7,176 bases of DNA from JBDSTW01 sp039914705. GTDB taxonomy: Bacteria > Pseudomonadota > Gammaproteobacteria > SURF-13. Location of the stretch: NCBI GenBank assembly GCA_039914705.1, contig JBDSOT010000176.1:1-7176 (forward strand), in the 5' to 3' direction. Position 1 is the first letter of the stretch. Every line of letters begins with the position of its first letter. The notes under the pieces were generated by a model. The model had not been told where the DNA came from and searched no databases. It saw only the letters and a program-made list of their open reading frames with translations. Position numbers and translations under genes: made by a program. Below are positions 1 to 5,020 of this stretch, in pieces.

Positions 1-692
1 TGGATAACGTGGAGCGCGCAAAAACGCCCAAACGTTTGCCGGTGGTATTGACGCGCGAAGAGGTGCAAGCGGTGCTGACGCGATTGGAGGGGACGCATTG
101 GCTGGTGGTGAGCTTGTTGTATGGTACCGGGCTGCGCATCATGGAGGGCGTGCGGCTGCGGGTTAAGGATGTGGATTTTGCGCGGCGTGAAATTCTGGTG
201 CGGGACGGTAAGGGCTTCAAGGACAGGGTGACGATGTTGCCGTCCGCGCTGAGCGCGCCGCTTAAGGCTCATTTACAGCGCGTCAAGGCGTTGCACCGGC
301 AGGATTTGGAGGCGGGCTTTGGCGCGGTGTATTTGCCTTATGCGCTGGATAAAAAGTATCCCACTGCAGGACGTGACTGGGCATGGCAGTATGTTTTTCC
401 ATCCGCGAATCTTTCCGTTGATCCGTGCTCAAATGAAACGCGCCGCCATCATATCCAGGATCAAGCCGTGCAGCGCGCGGTGAAGCAGGCTGTGCGTGAT
501 GCCGGTCTGTTTAAACTCGCCACGCCGCATACTTTTCGCCATTCTTTTGCCACGCACCTCCTGGAGGGTGGCTATGACATTCGCACCGTGCAAGAATTAC
601 TCGGCCATGCGGACGTGAGCACGACCATGATTTACACGCATGTGTTGAATCGCGGTGGTAAGGCGGTGCGCAGCCCGCTGGATGTGCTGTAA
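1..692 (+). CDS. intI: Integron integrase IntI (tyrosine recombinase), 5' end outside the window
   Basis: Site-specific tyrosine recombinase that inserts and excises gene cassettes at attI and attC sites. The reading frame is open to the left edge (residues LDN precede the GTG at 9), so about 230 residues of a ~320-340 residue protein are present and the N-terminal SAM-like domain is mostly missing. Numbering from the GTG at 9, the catalytic set is Arg43 (in GLRIMEG), His174 and Arg177 (in HTFRHSFATHLL), His200 (in LLGHADVSTT) and nucleophile Tyr209. The insert that separates IntI from XerC/D is present at roughly residues 114-160: a KYPTAGRDWAWQYVFPS stretch followed by RRHHIQDQAVQRAVKQA. 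The C-terminus (RGGKAVRSPLDVL) is typical of complete IntI proteins. The catalytic half therefore looks intact. In most integrons attI and the cassettes lie beyond the 5' end of intI, here outside the window. The integron class cannot be told from this part. Confidence 0.93.
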   Translation, partial: DNVERAKTPKRLPVVLTREEVQAVLTRLEGTHWLVVSLLYGTGLRIMEGVRLRVKDVDFARREILVRDGKGFKDRVTMLPSALSAPLKAHLQRVKALHRQDLEAGFGAVYLPYALDKKYPTAGRDWAWQYVFPSANLSVDPCSNETRRHHIQDQAVQRAVKQAVRDAGLFKLATPHTFRHSFATHLLEGGYDIRTVQELLGHADVSTTMIYTHVLNRGGKAVRSPLDVL

Positions 693-724
693 GCCATCGG
701 CGCCATAATCTATCATTGATTCCC

Positions 725-753
725 TTGGCTTGATTTACCTGTGTAATTACTAT
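725..753 (+). promoter_or_regulatory. Possible sigma70 promoter for mazEF
   Basis: TTGGCT (725-730) and TACTAT (748-753) each match four of six consensus bases and are separated by 17 bases. The position, 35 bases before the favoured mazE start, is suitable. The match is moderate and no other evidence supports it. Confidence 0.35.
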
Positions 754-761
754 GTAGTTAC
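743..761 (+). promoter_or_regulatory. Inverted repeat, candidate MazE/MazF autoregulatory operator
   Basis: GTAATTAC and GTAGTTAC form an inverted repeat with 7 of 8 matches around a 3-base centre (TAT). It overlaps the proposed -10 hexamer of the mazEF promoter and lies 27 bases before the GTG start. MazE antitoxins of the AbrB-fold type, alone or with MazF, are known to bind palindromes in their own promoters, so an operator role is a reasonable inference from position and symmetry. Confidence 0.42.
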
Positions 762-787
762 TTAGTGTGAATAAGGCAGATGTCATC

Positions 788-1042
788 GTGAAAGCAGAAA
801 TCATCCGCATCGGTAACTCGCAAGGTATTCGATTACCCAAAACTCTCCTGCAGCAGCTTGGGCTGGAAGGTGCCGTGGAGTTAAAGGTGACGGACGACCG
901 CCTCACTATTTATCCTTTTTCTCAATCGCGCGCAAAGTGGGCGGAACAATTCAAAAAAATGGCTAAGCAAGGCGATAACAAGATGCTGGACCAAGCCGAC
1001 ACTATAGTTAATAAATTTGATGACGCTGAATGGAAGTGGTAG
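788..1042 (+). CDS. mazE: MazE-type antitoxin (AbrB/SpoVT DNA-binding fold)
   Basis: Antitoxin of a type II module: it should bind and block the downstream MazF ribonuclease and repress the operon. The N-terminal half reads KAEIIRIGNSQGIRLPKTLL, the swapped-hairpin AbrB/MazE motif (IxRIGNSxGIRLP), followed by a short strand (ELKVTDDRLTIYP) and a charged tail that would thread along the toxin. I chose GTG at 788, which gives 84 residues starting just before the conserved KAEIIRIGNS block, with AAGG at 773-776 eleven bases upstream. An in-frame GTG at 767 would add seven residues (MNKADVI) without a better ribosome site. The last 13 bases overlap the start of mazF, as usual for such pairs. The protein family is clear; the exact start is not. 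Confidence 0.88.
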   Translation: MKAEIIRIGNSQGIRLPKTLLQQLGLEGAVELKVTDDRLTIYPFSQSRAKWAEQFKKMAKQGDNKMLDQADTIVNKFDDAEWKW

Positions 1043-1359
1043 CCCATCGCTTCGATGTCTATTTGGTGGCGCTTGCGCCGACCCGGGGTCATGAGAATCA
1101 AAAGACCCGCCCCTGCGTGATCGTATCACCGGATGAGATGAATGAGCATATAAGCACGGTTATTATTGCCCCTATGACGACTCAAGGTAAGAATTACCCT
1201 AGTCGTATTGCACTCGAATTTAATAAGAAAAAGGGAAGGGTGGTATTAGATCAAATTCGTACGGTAGATAAGAGCCGGTTGATTAAACGCCTGGGCGGCG
1301 TCGAGAAGGCAACCCAGAAGCGCATACTTGCAGTTCTTAAGGAGATGTTCGCACCCTAG
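1030..1359 (+). CDS. mazF: MazF/PemK-family endoribonuclease toxin
   Basis: Toxin that cleaves RNA at short specific sequences, stopping translation when the antitoxin is lost. The 109-residue length is normal for the family. Visible family features: the first strand RFDVYLVAL; the KTRPCVIVSPDEMN block with the conserved Arg27; the TVIIAPMTT strand with Thr50 in the position of the second catalytic residue; PSRIALEF; and the GRVVLDQIRTVDKSRLIKRLG block before the C-terminal helix. Arg and Thr are the residues known to act in catalysis in MazF homologues, so the toxin looks active. The ATG at 1030 lies inside the last codons of mazE, implying translational coupling. Cleavage specificity cannot be predicted from sequence. 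Confidence 0.93.
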   Translation: MEVVAHRFDVYLVALAPTRGHENQKTRPCVIVSPDEMNEHISTVIIAPMTTQGKNYPSRIALEFNKKKGRVVLDQIRTVDKSRLIKRLGGVEKATQKRILAVLKEMFAP

Positions 1360-1478
1360 CGAATCAACAAATCAATCAACAAGCCCGAATGATTGCTATT
1401 TAATTGCGTAAAGCACGGTTGCTACACCTTTTAACAAGTGCTATCTTCAGTACTCTGCATAGCCCATTGAGATCACAT
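1360..1478. other. Gap between the two toxin-antitoxin modules
   Basis: This 119-base stretch has no gene. A 9-bp direct repeat, AATCAACAA, occurs at 1362-1370 and 1374-1382 (12-base period). AGCAC (1412-1416) and GTGCT (1438-1442) form a spaced inverted pair flanking much of the proposed promoter. I looked for attC core sites (RYYYAAC with a paired GTTRRRY) and found no pair. No terminator for mazF is evident. Confidence 0.5.
1419..1447 (+). promoter_or_regulatory. Possible sigma70 promoter for the phd/parE-type module
   Basis: TTGCTA (1419-1424) and TATCTT (1442-1447) each match four of six consensus bases with a 17-base spacer, placing a transcription start about 25 bases before the antitoxin ATG. 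The inverted pair AGCAC/GTGCT (1412-1416, 1438-1442) flanks the spacer and could be the autoregulatory site. Supported by pattern only. Confidence 0.35.
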
Positions 1479-1748
1479 ATGAGTACCAAATTTTCTGAAG
1501 ATTTGATCCCCCTGACTGACTTAAAAATTAATCCTGGACGCGTCGTGAGACACACGTCTGAGGTGCATCGGCCCGTTCTTCTTACCAGCCGGGGCCGAGG
1601 AGTTGCCGTAGTGCAGTCTGTTGCCGATTACGAAAAGGCTGAGGAAGAGCGTGCCTTTATGAGGGCGGTGGTCAAGGGTTTGGGCGACCTGGAGGCAGGG
1701 CAAGAGGTTTTGCTCGCAGAGGTTAGGGCCAGGCTTAGCCAGAAATAA
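1479..1748 (+). CDS. Phd/YefM-family antitoxin
   Basis: Antitoxin partner of the RelE/ParE-like toxin that follows. It is 89 residues long. The N-terminal half (LIPLTDLKINPGRVVRHTSEVHRPVLLTSRGRGVAVVQSVADYE, split here by normal family strands) fits the Phd/YefM DNA-binding fold: a 'PLTDLK' strand, a helix ending in 'VHRPVLLT', 'GRGVAVV' and 'ADYE'. The C-terminal half is helical and acidic, as expected for the toxin-neutralising segment. I chose the ATG at 1479, which has a weak GAG-type ribosome site at about 1469-1471. An upstream in-frame TTG at 1404 would add 25 residues that are not family-like and would lie over the proposed promoter. The gene ends three bases before the first candidate start of the toxin, so the pair is clearly co-transcribed. 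Confidence 0.88.
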   Translation: MSTKFSEDLIPLTDLKINPGRVVRHTSEVHRPVLLTSRGRGVAVVQSVADYEKAEEERAFMRAVVKGLGDLEAGQEVLLAEVRARLSQK

Positions 1749-1757
1749 GGCATGCCG

Positions 1758-2048
1758 ATGGTCATCACCTTCGCTGAATCCGCACTCCGCGATCTCGAAG
1801 AGGTGAGGGCTTGGTATACGGAGCAAGGGGTGCGCGATATTGGGGAAAGGTTCGTGCTGGAAGTCTTACAGCGAGTCGAGGCACTCGCCGATCATCCCGA
1901 TATGGGCCGCGCAGTGCCTGAATTCGATCAGGCCTTTCTCCGGGAACTTATCCATCCACCGTTTCGCATCGTCTACCGGCGTGATCTTAAGCGCGTGCGG
2001 ATTGTTCGCATTTGGCGCAGTGAGCGTCTGCTTCGCCTTTCCAAGTAA
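1758..2048 (+). CDS. RelE/ParE-family toxin
   Basis: Small basic toxin of the RelE/ParE superfamily. ParE members poison DNA gyrase and RelE members cleave ribosome-bound mRNA; the sequence does not decide which this does. The order is typical: the 'FAESALRDLEEVRAWYTEQG' helix pair, 'RVEALADHPDMGRAVPEF', 'LRELIHPPFRIVYRR' and the C-terminal strand 'VRIVRIWRSERLL', where conserved Arg residues sit. Two ATGs are possible, at 1752 and 1758. AAGG/AGG at 1747-1750 is one base from the first but seven bases from the second, so I prefer 1758 (96 residues); 1752 adds only Met-Pro. The gene is intact and complete. Confidence 0.9.
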   Translation: MVITFAESALRDLEEVRAWYTEQGVRDIGERFVLEVLQRVEALADHPDMGRAVPEFDQAFLRELIHPPFRIVYRRDLKRVRIVRIWRSERLLRLSK

Positions 2049-2092
2049 GCACTAGTGGCCTGTAACAATTGATTGAGGAATGAAAAGGAATT

Positions 2093-2174
2093 CGTCATGC
2101 GCGCGAAGCTTGTCCCCGCGAAAGCGGAGAGCGGGCATCCAGAGGCGCTGGGTTCCCGCCTTCGCGGGAACGAC
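2093..2174. repeat. Dispersed GC-rich palindromic repeat (REP/MITE-like, 'CCCGCGAAAGCGGG' type)
   Basis: About 82 bases starting CGTCATGCGCGCGAAGC and ending CGCGGGAACGAC. It contains two inverted parts: CCCCGC-GAAA-GCGGAG near the left, with one mismatch, and a perfect 8-bp stem GTTCCCGC-CTTC-GCGGGAAC at 2152-2171. The ends are roughly complementary (GTC.../...GAC). This matches a repeat type common between genes in many proteobacterial genomes, whose minus strand reads as a spurious 'MSFPRRREP' peptide. No transposase is present. There is no T-run after the hairpin, so it is not a standard terminator. That it occurs elsewhere in this genome is inference from recall of the type, not seen here. 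Confidence 0.72.
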
Positions 2175-2276
2175 ATACTCCTGATCCTAATGCGCAGTTG
2201 CTAAGCCTGGTGGCTCTTACTTCACACTCTATCCTACTAGTGAATAGGTGATTGTTCAGCTCCACCCATTCGATTA

Positions 2277-2297
2277 TTGCAAGCCGCAGACTTGCAA
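2277..2297 (+). promoter_or_regulatory. Perfect hairpin in the accA leader
   Basis: TTGCAAG and CTTGCAA form a perfect 7-bp stem around a 7-base loop, ending 52 bases before the accA ATG. It could be an RNA structure affecting accA translation or a protein-binding site. No T-run follows, so termination is unlikely. Function is unknown. Confidence 0.35.
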
Positions 2298-2349
2298 CTT
2301 ATCACCGCCTTCTTGTACCTTGTGGTTTTTATCATCAACAGCCAAGCCT

Positions 2350-3306
2350 ATGAACCTGAACTTCCTCGATTTTGAACAGCCTATCGCCGAATTAGAGGCG
2401 AAGATAGAAGAACTGCGCTATGTGTGCGATGACACCGAGATTAACGTCAACGACGAGATTGCGCGGCTAGAGGCTAAGAGCAAGACGCTTACCGAATCCA
2501 TCTTCGCAAAGCTCAGCTCATGGCAAATCGCGCAGCTCGCGCGTCATCCCCAACGCCCGTGCATGCTGAAATACGTGGATAAAATCTTCACGGATTTCGA
2601 AGAACTGCATGGCGACCGTTACTTTGCCGATGATGCGGCGGTGATCGGCGGACTCGCGCGTCTGGATGGTACGCCGGTTATGGTTATCGGCACGCAAAAG
2701 GGTGCGGACACTAAGGAAAAAGTGCGGCGCAATTTCGGCATGCCGCGCCCCGAGGGCTATCGCAAGGCCTTGCGTCTGATGCAAATGGCGGAGCGTTTCA
2801 AGATGCCGATTCTGAGTTTCATCGACACACCCGGTGCTTACCCCGGCGTCGATGCCGAGGAACGTGGGCAGAGCGAGGCGATTGCGCGCAATCTGTTCGT
2901 TATGGCGGGACTCAGGACGCCGATCATCTGCACGATTACCGGCGAGGGAGGCTCGGGTGGTGCGCTGGCCATCGGCGTTGGCGATCGCATGCTCATGCTG
3001 GAATATAGTATTTATTCCGTCATCTCGCCGGAGGGCTGCGCCTCTATTTTATGGAAGAGTGCGGATAAGGCACCTGATGCGGCTGAAGCAATGGGCGTCA
3101 CGTCCGAGCGGCTGGCGAAATCAGGCCTGATCGACGACGTTATAAAGGAGCCATTGGGCGGCGCGCACCGCAATATCGACGCCATGGCGGAACAACTTAA
3201 GTCTGCGCTCAAGGAAAATCTCGATAAGCTTGTCCGGCTTCCTGTCGAAAAATTATTAGAGGCGCGTTACGAGCGCATCATGCGCTTTGGTAGCTACAAC
3301 GAATAA
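2350..3306 (+). CDS. accA: Acetyl-CoA carboxylase, carboxyltransferase subunit alpha
   Basis: With AccD it forms the carboxyltransferase that moves the carboxyl group from biotin on AccB to acetyl-CoA, giving malonyl-CoA, the first committed step of fatty acid synthesis in the cytoplasm. The protein is 318 residues, almost identical in length to the E. coli protein (319). The N-terminus (MNLNFLDFEQPIAELEAKIEEL) is a typical coiled helix region; the crotonase-like core has DTPGAYPG at residues 159-166 and GEGGSGGA at 198-205, the backbone-amide regions that bind the substrate carbonyls. Start: ATG at 2350, matching family N-termini; the open frame extends 34 codons upstream (from 2248), but those residues are not AccA-like. 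No good Shine-Dalgarno sequence precedes the ATG. tilS follows at once, a linkage common in proteobacteria; the dnaE often found upstream is not present here. Confidence 0.97.
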   Translation: MNLNFLDFEQPIAELEAKIEELRYVCDDTEINVNDEIARLEAKSKTLTESIFAKLSSWQIAQLARHPQRPCMLKYVDKIFTDFEELHGDRYFADDAAVIGGLARLDGTPVMVIGTQKGADTKEKVRRNFGMPRPEGYRKALRLMQMAERFKMPILSFIDTPGAYPGVDAEERGQSEAIARNLFVMAGLRTPIICTITGEGGSGGALAIGVGDRMLMLEYSIYSVISPEGCASILWKSADKAPDAAEAMGVTSERLAKSGLIDDVIKEPLGGAHRNIDAMAEQLKSALKENLDKLVRLPVEKLLEARYERIMRFGSYNE

Positions 3307-4681
3307 GGAATTATCATCTGCGCGGCTGTTGCAGGCGCTGTCGCATTTTCCCGCCGCTTCGCGCTACTGGATAGCCTACAGCGGCGGTCTCGATTCCCAT
3401 GTTATGTTGCATGCCATGGCGACGCTGCGGTCTGCGCTGCCGGGAGTCAAAATCCATGCCGTGCACGTCGATCACGGGCTTCAATCTTGTTCCGCAGAAT
3501 GGTCGCGTCATTGTGAAACAGTGTGCGCGGCGATGCAGATTCCCTGTAACTCCCTCACTATCAATGCTCATCCAAAGTCAGGCGAAAGCCCCGAGGCCGC
3601 GGCGCGCGATGCGCGTTATCAGGCCATCGCTGCGCTGATCGAGGAGGGCGATTGCCTGCTCACCGCGCACCATCAAGACGATCAGGCCGAGACTTTGCTT
3701 TTACAATTGCTGCGCGGCGCGGGTCCGCATGGATTAGCGAGCATGCCCGAGTGCACCGTTTTTGGTAACGGCCTGCACGCACGCCCTCTGTTGGGTTTCA
3801 CCCAAAGTGATTTACGAGCTTATGCACAAGCACATGACCTGCATTGGATAGACGATCAAAGCAATCGCAACACCGACTTTAATCGCAATTATTTGCGTCA
3901 CGAAATCATGCCGCGTCTGCGCGCACGCTGGCCGGCCGTGGTGCGTACCCTCTCGCGTAGCGCAAGCCATGCCGCAGAGGCAGCTCATCTACTGGATGAT
4001 CTCGCTCAAGCCGATTTGAGATGGGTGCGTGGAATTACCGATGACCCAAGTGCTGCCTGTGCATTAACCATATCGCGGCCCAAGCCTGCGCATGACACGC
4101 TGTTTATCCCGCGCCTGTGTGAATTGAATGCGGTGCGCCAGCGCAATGTTCTGCGCGCATGGTTTCACCAGTTAAATTTACCCTTGCCCAATGCCGTTCA
4201 TATCGCGCATATCCTCAACGATGTGCTGATAGCCGCCGAGGACAGCATGCCGTGTCTGCGTTGGCCCGGCGCCGAGCTGCGGCGTTATCGCGAGCACATC
4301 TACGCGATGCGGCCTTTACTCGCACACGACCCCGCTGTGATTTTACCGTGGGACATGCAAGGCGCATTGCCACTCCCCGCTGACCTTGGCACATTGATCA
4401 CGACACTCGCGCAAGGCCAGGGACTAAAGGCCTCACTGCGCGGCGCATCGAATATAACAGTGCGGTTCCGTCAGGGCGGCGAACACTGCCGGCCCGCAGA
4501 CCGTGGCCATACGCACGAACTCAGAAAACTGTTTCAGGAAGCCGGTATCCCGCCCTGGCAGCGCCAGCGCATGCCGCTGATTTACGTCGGCGACGACCTC
4601 GCCGCAGTTGGGGATTTGTGGGTATGTGAACCGTTTCAGGCAGTAGGTAAGGAGTCTGGAATCATGATTTTAGAAATATAA
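3287..4681 (+). CDS. tilS: tRNA(Ile)-lysidine synthetase
   Basis: Converts cytidine 34 of the CAU-anticodon isoleucine tRNA to lysidine using ATP and lysine, so that the tRNA reads AUA as isoleucine; essential in most bacteria. The 464-residue protein has the N-type ATP pyrophosphatase P-loop SGGLDS (residues 32-37), VDHGL (61-65), EAAARDARY (103-111), TAHHQDDQAET (126-136) and a DFNRNYLRHEIMPRL segment (197-211). A middle substrate-binding domain and the C-terminal TilS domain (about 390-450, VRFRQGGEHCRP...AVGDLWV) follow, so the gene is complete. The start is uncertain: TTG at 3287 overlaps accA by 20 bases and gives a family-like N-terminus; TTG at 3329 is an alternative. AAGGAA at 3305-3310 overlaps the accA stop but has no in-frame start codon at the usual distance. 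Translational coupling to accA is likely. Confidence 0.95.
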   Translation: MVATTNKELSSARLLQALSHFPAASRYWIAYSGGLDSHVMLHAMATLRSALPGVKIHAVHVDHGLQSCSAEWSRHCETVCAAMQIPCNSLTINAHPKSGESPEAAARDARYQAIAALIEEGDCLLTAHHQDDQAETLLLQLLRGAGPHGLASMPECTVFGNGLHARPLLGFTQSDLRAYAQAHDLHWIDDQSNRNTDFNRNYLRHEIMPRLRARWPAVVRTLSRSASHAAEAAHLLDDLAQADLRWVRGITDDPSAACALTISRPKPAHDTLFIPRLCELNAVRQRNVLRAWFHQLNLPLPNAVHIAHILNDVLIAAEDSMPCLRWPGAELRRYREHIYAMRPLLAHDPAVILPWDMQGALPLPADLGTLITTLAQGQGLKASLRGASNITVRFRQGGEHCRPADRGHTHELRKLFQEAGIPPWQRQRMPLIYVGDDLAAVGDLWVCEPFQAVGKESGIMILEI

Positions 4682-4732
4682 TACTGATGTTAAACATATA
4701 CTTATTATATAAACCTAACCTTAATTATCTAT

Positions 4733-4739
4733 AAAGGAG
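4733..4739 (+). promoter_or_regulatory. Strong ribosome binding site before the cupin remnant
   Basis: AAAGGAG lies nine bases before the ATG at 4749, one of the best Shine-Dalgarno matches in the window. It shows that the broken gene was once a well-translated real gene. The 67 bases between tilS and this ATG are very AT-rich (TATAAA at 4708-4713 is a possible -10), but I see no matching -35 element. Confidence 0.65.
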
Positions 4740-4748
4740 AAACGCACA

Positions 4749-4953
4749 ATGAAAAATACCCTTGCTGCCCAATCCTTGGGTATTACCGTTGCCGTTGCCT
4801 GTCTGGGCATGCCCACATGGGCTGAGTCAGAAACTTACAACAATGGTCTCACCGGCTGATCTTAAGTTGGTTGATGTCGCGTCACTTCCGCCGGGCGCAA
4901 AAGTCTCCGTGATAGAAGGCCCGATCAATGAGGCTGTGCCATTACCCTTCGCC
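4749..4953 (+). pseudogene. Remnant of an exported small cupin-like protein (frameshifted and 3'-truncated)
   Basis: The first frame encodes 36 residues and stops at 4857-4859. It begins with a clear Sec signal peptide (MKNTLAAQSLGITVAVACLG, cleavage expected after MPTWA). From about 4844 the +1 frame continues with SPADLKLVDVASLPPGAKV and then SVIEGPINEAVPLPF, which from memory resembles the N-terminus of small cupin proteins of about 150 residues ('DLKW.D.PSLPPGAK.AVIEGP.NEAVPF'). The cupin core with its metal-binding His/Glu (HWHP...EH) is absent: after about 4950 the frame runs into the terminator of the opposing gene. So there are two lesions, a frameshift just after the signal peptide (net one extra base or two lost) and loss of the 3' part. 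The short signal-peptide ORF may still be translated. Family assignment rests on about 35 residues. Confidence 0.72.
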
Positions 4954-4955
4954 AC

Positions 4956-4987
4956 GAAAAAGCCCCGCCCGGAATACGGGCGGGGCT
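4956..4987 (-). terminator. Intrinsic terminator of the minus-strand lipoprotein gene
   Basis: A perfect 10-bp GC-rich stem (AGCCCCGCCC at 4961-4970, GGGCGGGGCT at 4978-4987) has a 7-base loop. Read on the minus strand it is followed by TTTTT (with the stem's final T), the pattern of a rho-independent terminator, 33 bases after the stop codon at 5021. On the plus strand no T-run follows, so it should act mainly on minus-strand transcripts. Confidence 0.88.
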
Positions 4988-4991
4988 GCAA

Positions 4992-5013
4992 GACCTCCGA
5001 GCTTTACGAGGTC
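4992..5013 (-). repeat. Second hairpin in the 3' untranslated region of the lipoprotein gene
   Basis: GACCTC (4992-4997) and GAGGTC (5008-5013) form a perfect 6-bp stem with a 10-base loop, lying between the stop codon and the terminator hairpin. It may stabilise the transcript end; no function can be assigned. Confidence 0.4.
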
Positions 5014-5020
5014 GTGAGTA

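Larger units (their letters stand above)
2049..2349. other. Intergenic region between the toxin gene and accA
   Basis: This 301-base gap holds no supportable gene. It contains the dispersed repeat at 2093-2174, a copy of ACTAGTG on each side of that repeat (2051-2057 and 2236-2242), and the accA leader with a hairpin at 2277-2297. The accA promoter presumably lies at 2175-2270, but no -35/-10 pair is convincing. A minus-strand open frame over the repeat (1973-2176) is a by-product of the repeat sequence. Confidence 0.6.

Noticed and set aside
1404..1478. 25-codon extension of the Phd-type antitoxin from a TTG
   Set aside because: It covers the likely promoter, lacks a ribosome site and adds residues not seen in the family.
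2152..2171. Intrinsic terminator for the second toxin-antitoxin module
   Set aside because: The stem is good but no T-run follows on either strand; it belongs to the dispersed repeat.
1973..2176. Minus-strand open frame of 67 codons beginning MSFPRRREP
   Set aside because: It is the known spurious translation of the dispersed palindromic repeat, runs antisense into the toxin gene, and has no ribosome site.
2248..2349. 34-codon N-terminal extension of accA
   Set aside because: The residues are not AccA-like, and the ATG at 2350 gives the normal family length and N-terminus.
692..2350. attC sites marking gene cassettes
   Set aside because: No GTTRRRY core with a matching RYYYAAC partner and imperfect stem was found in the gaps after intI, mazF or the RelE/ParE-type toxin.
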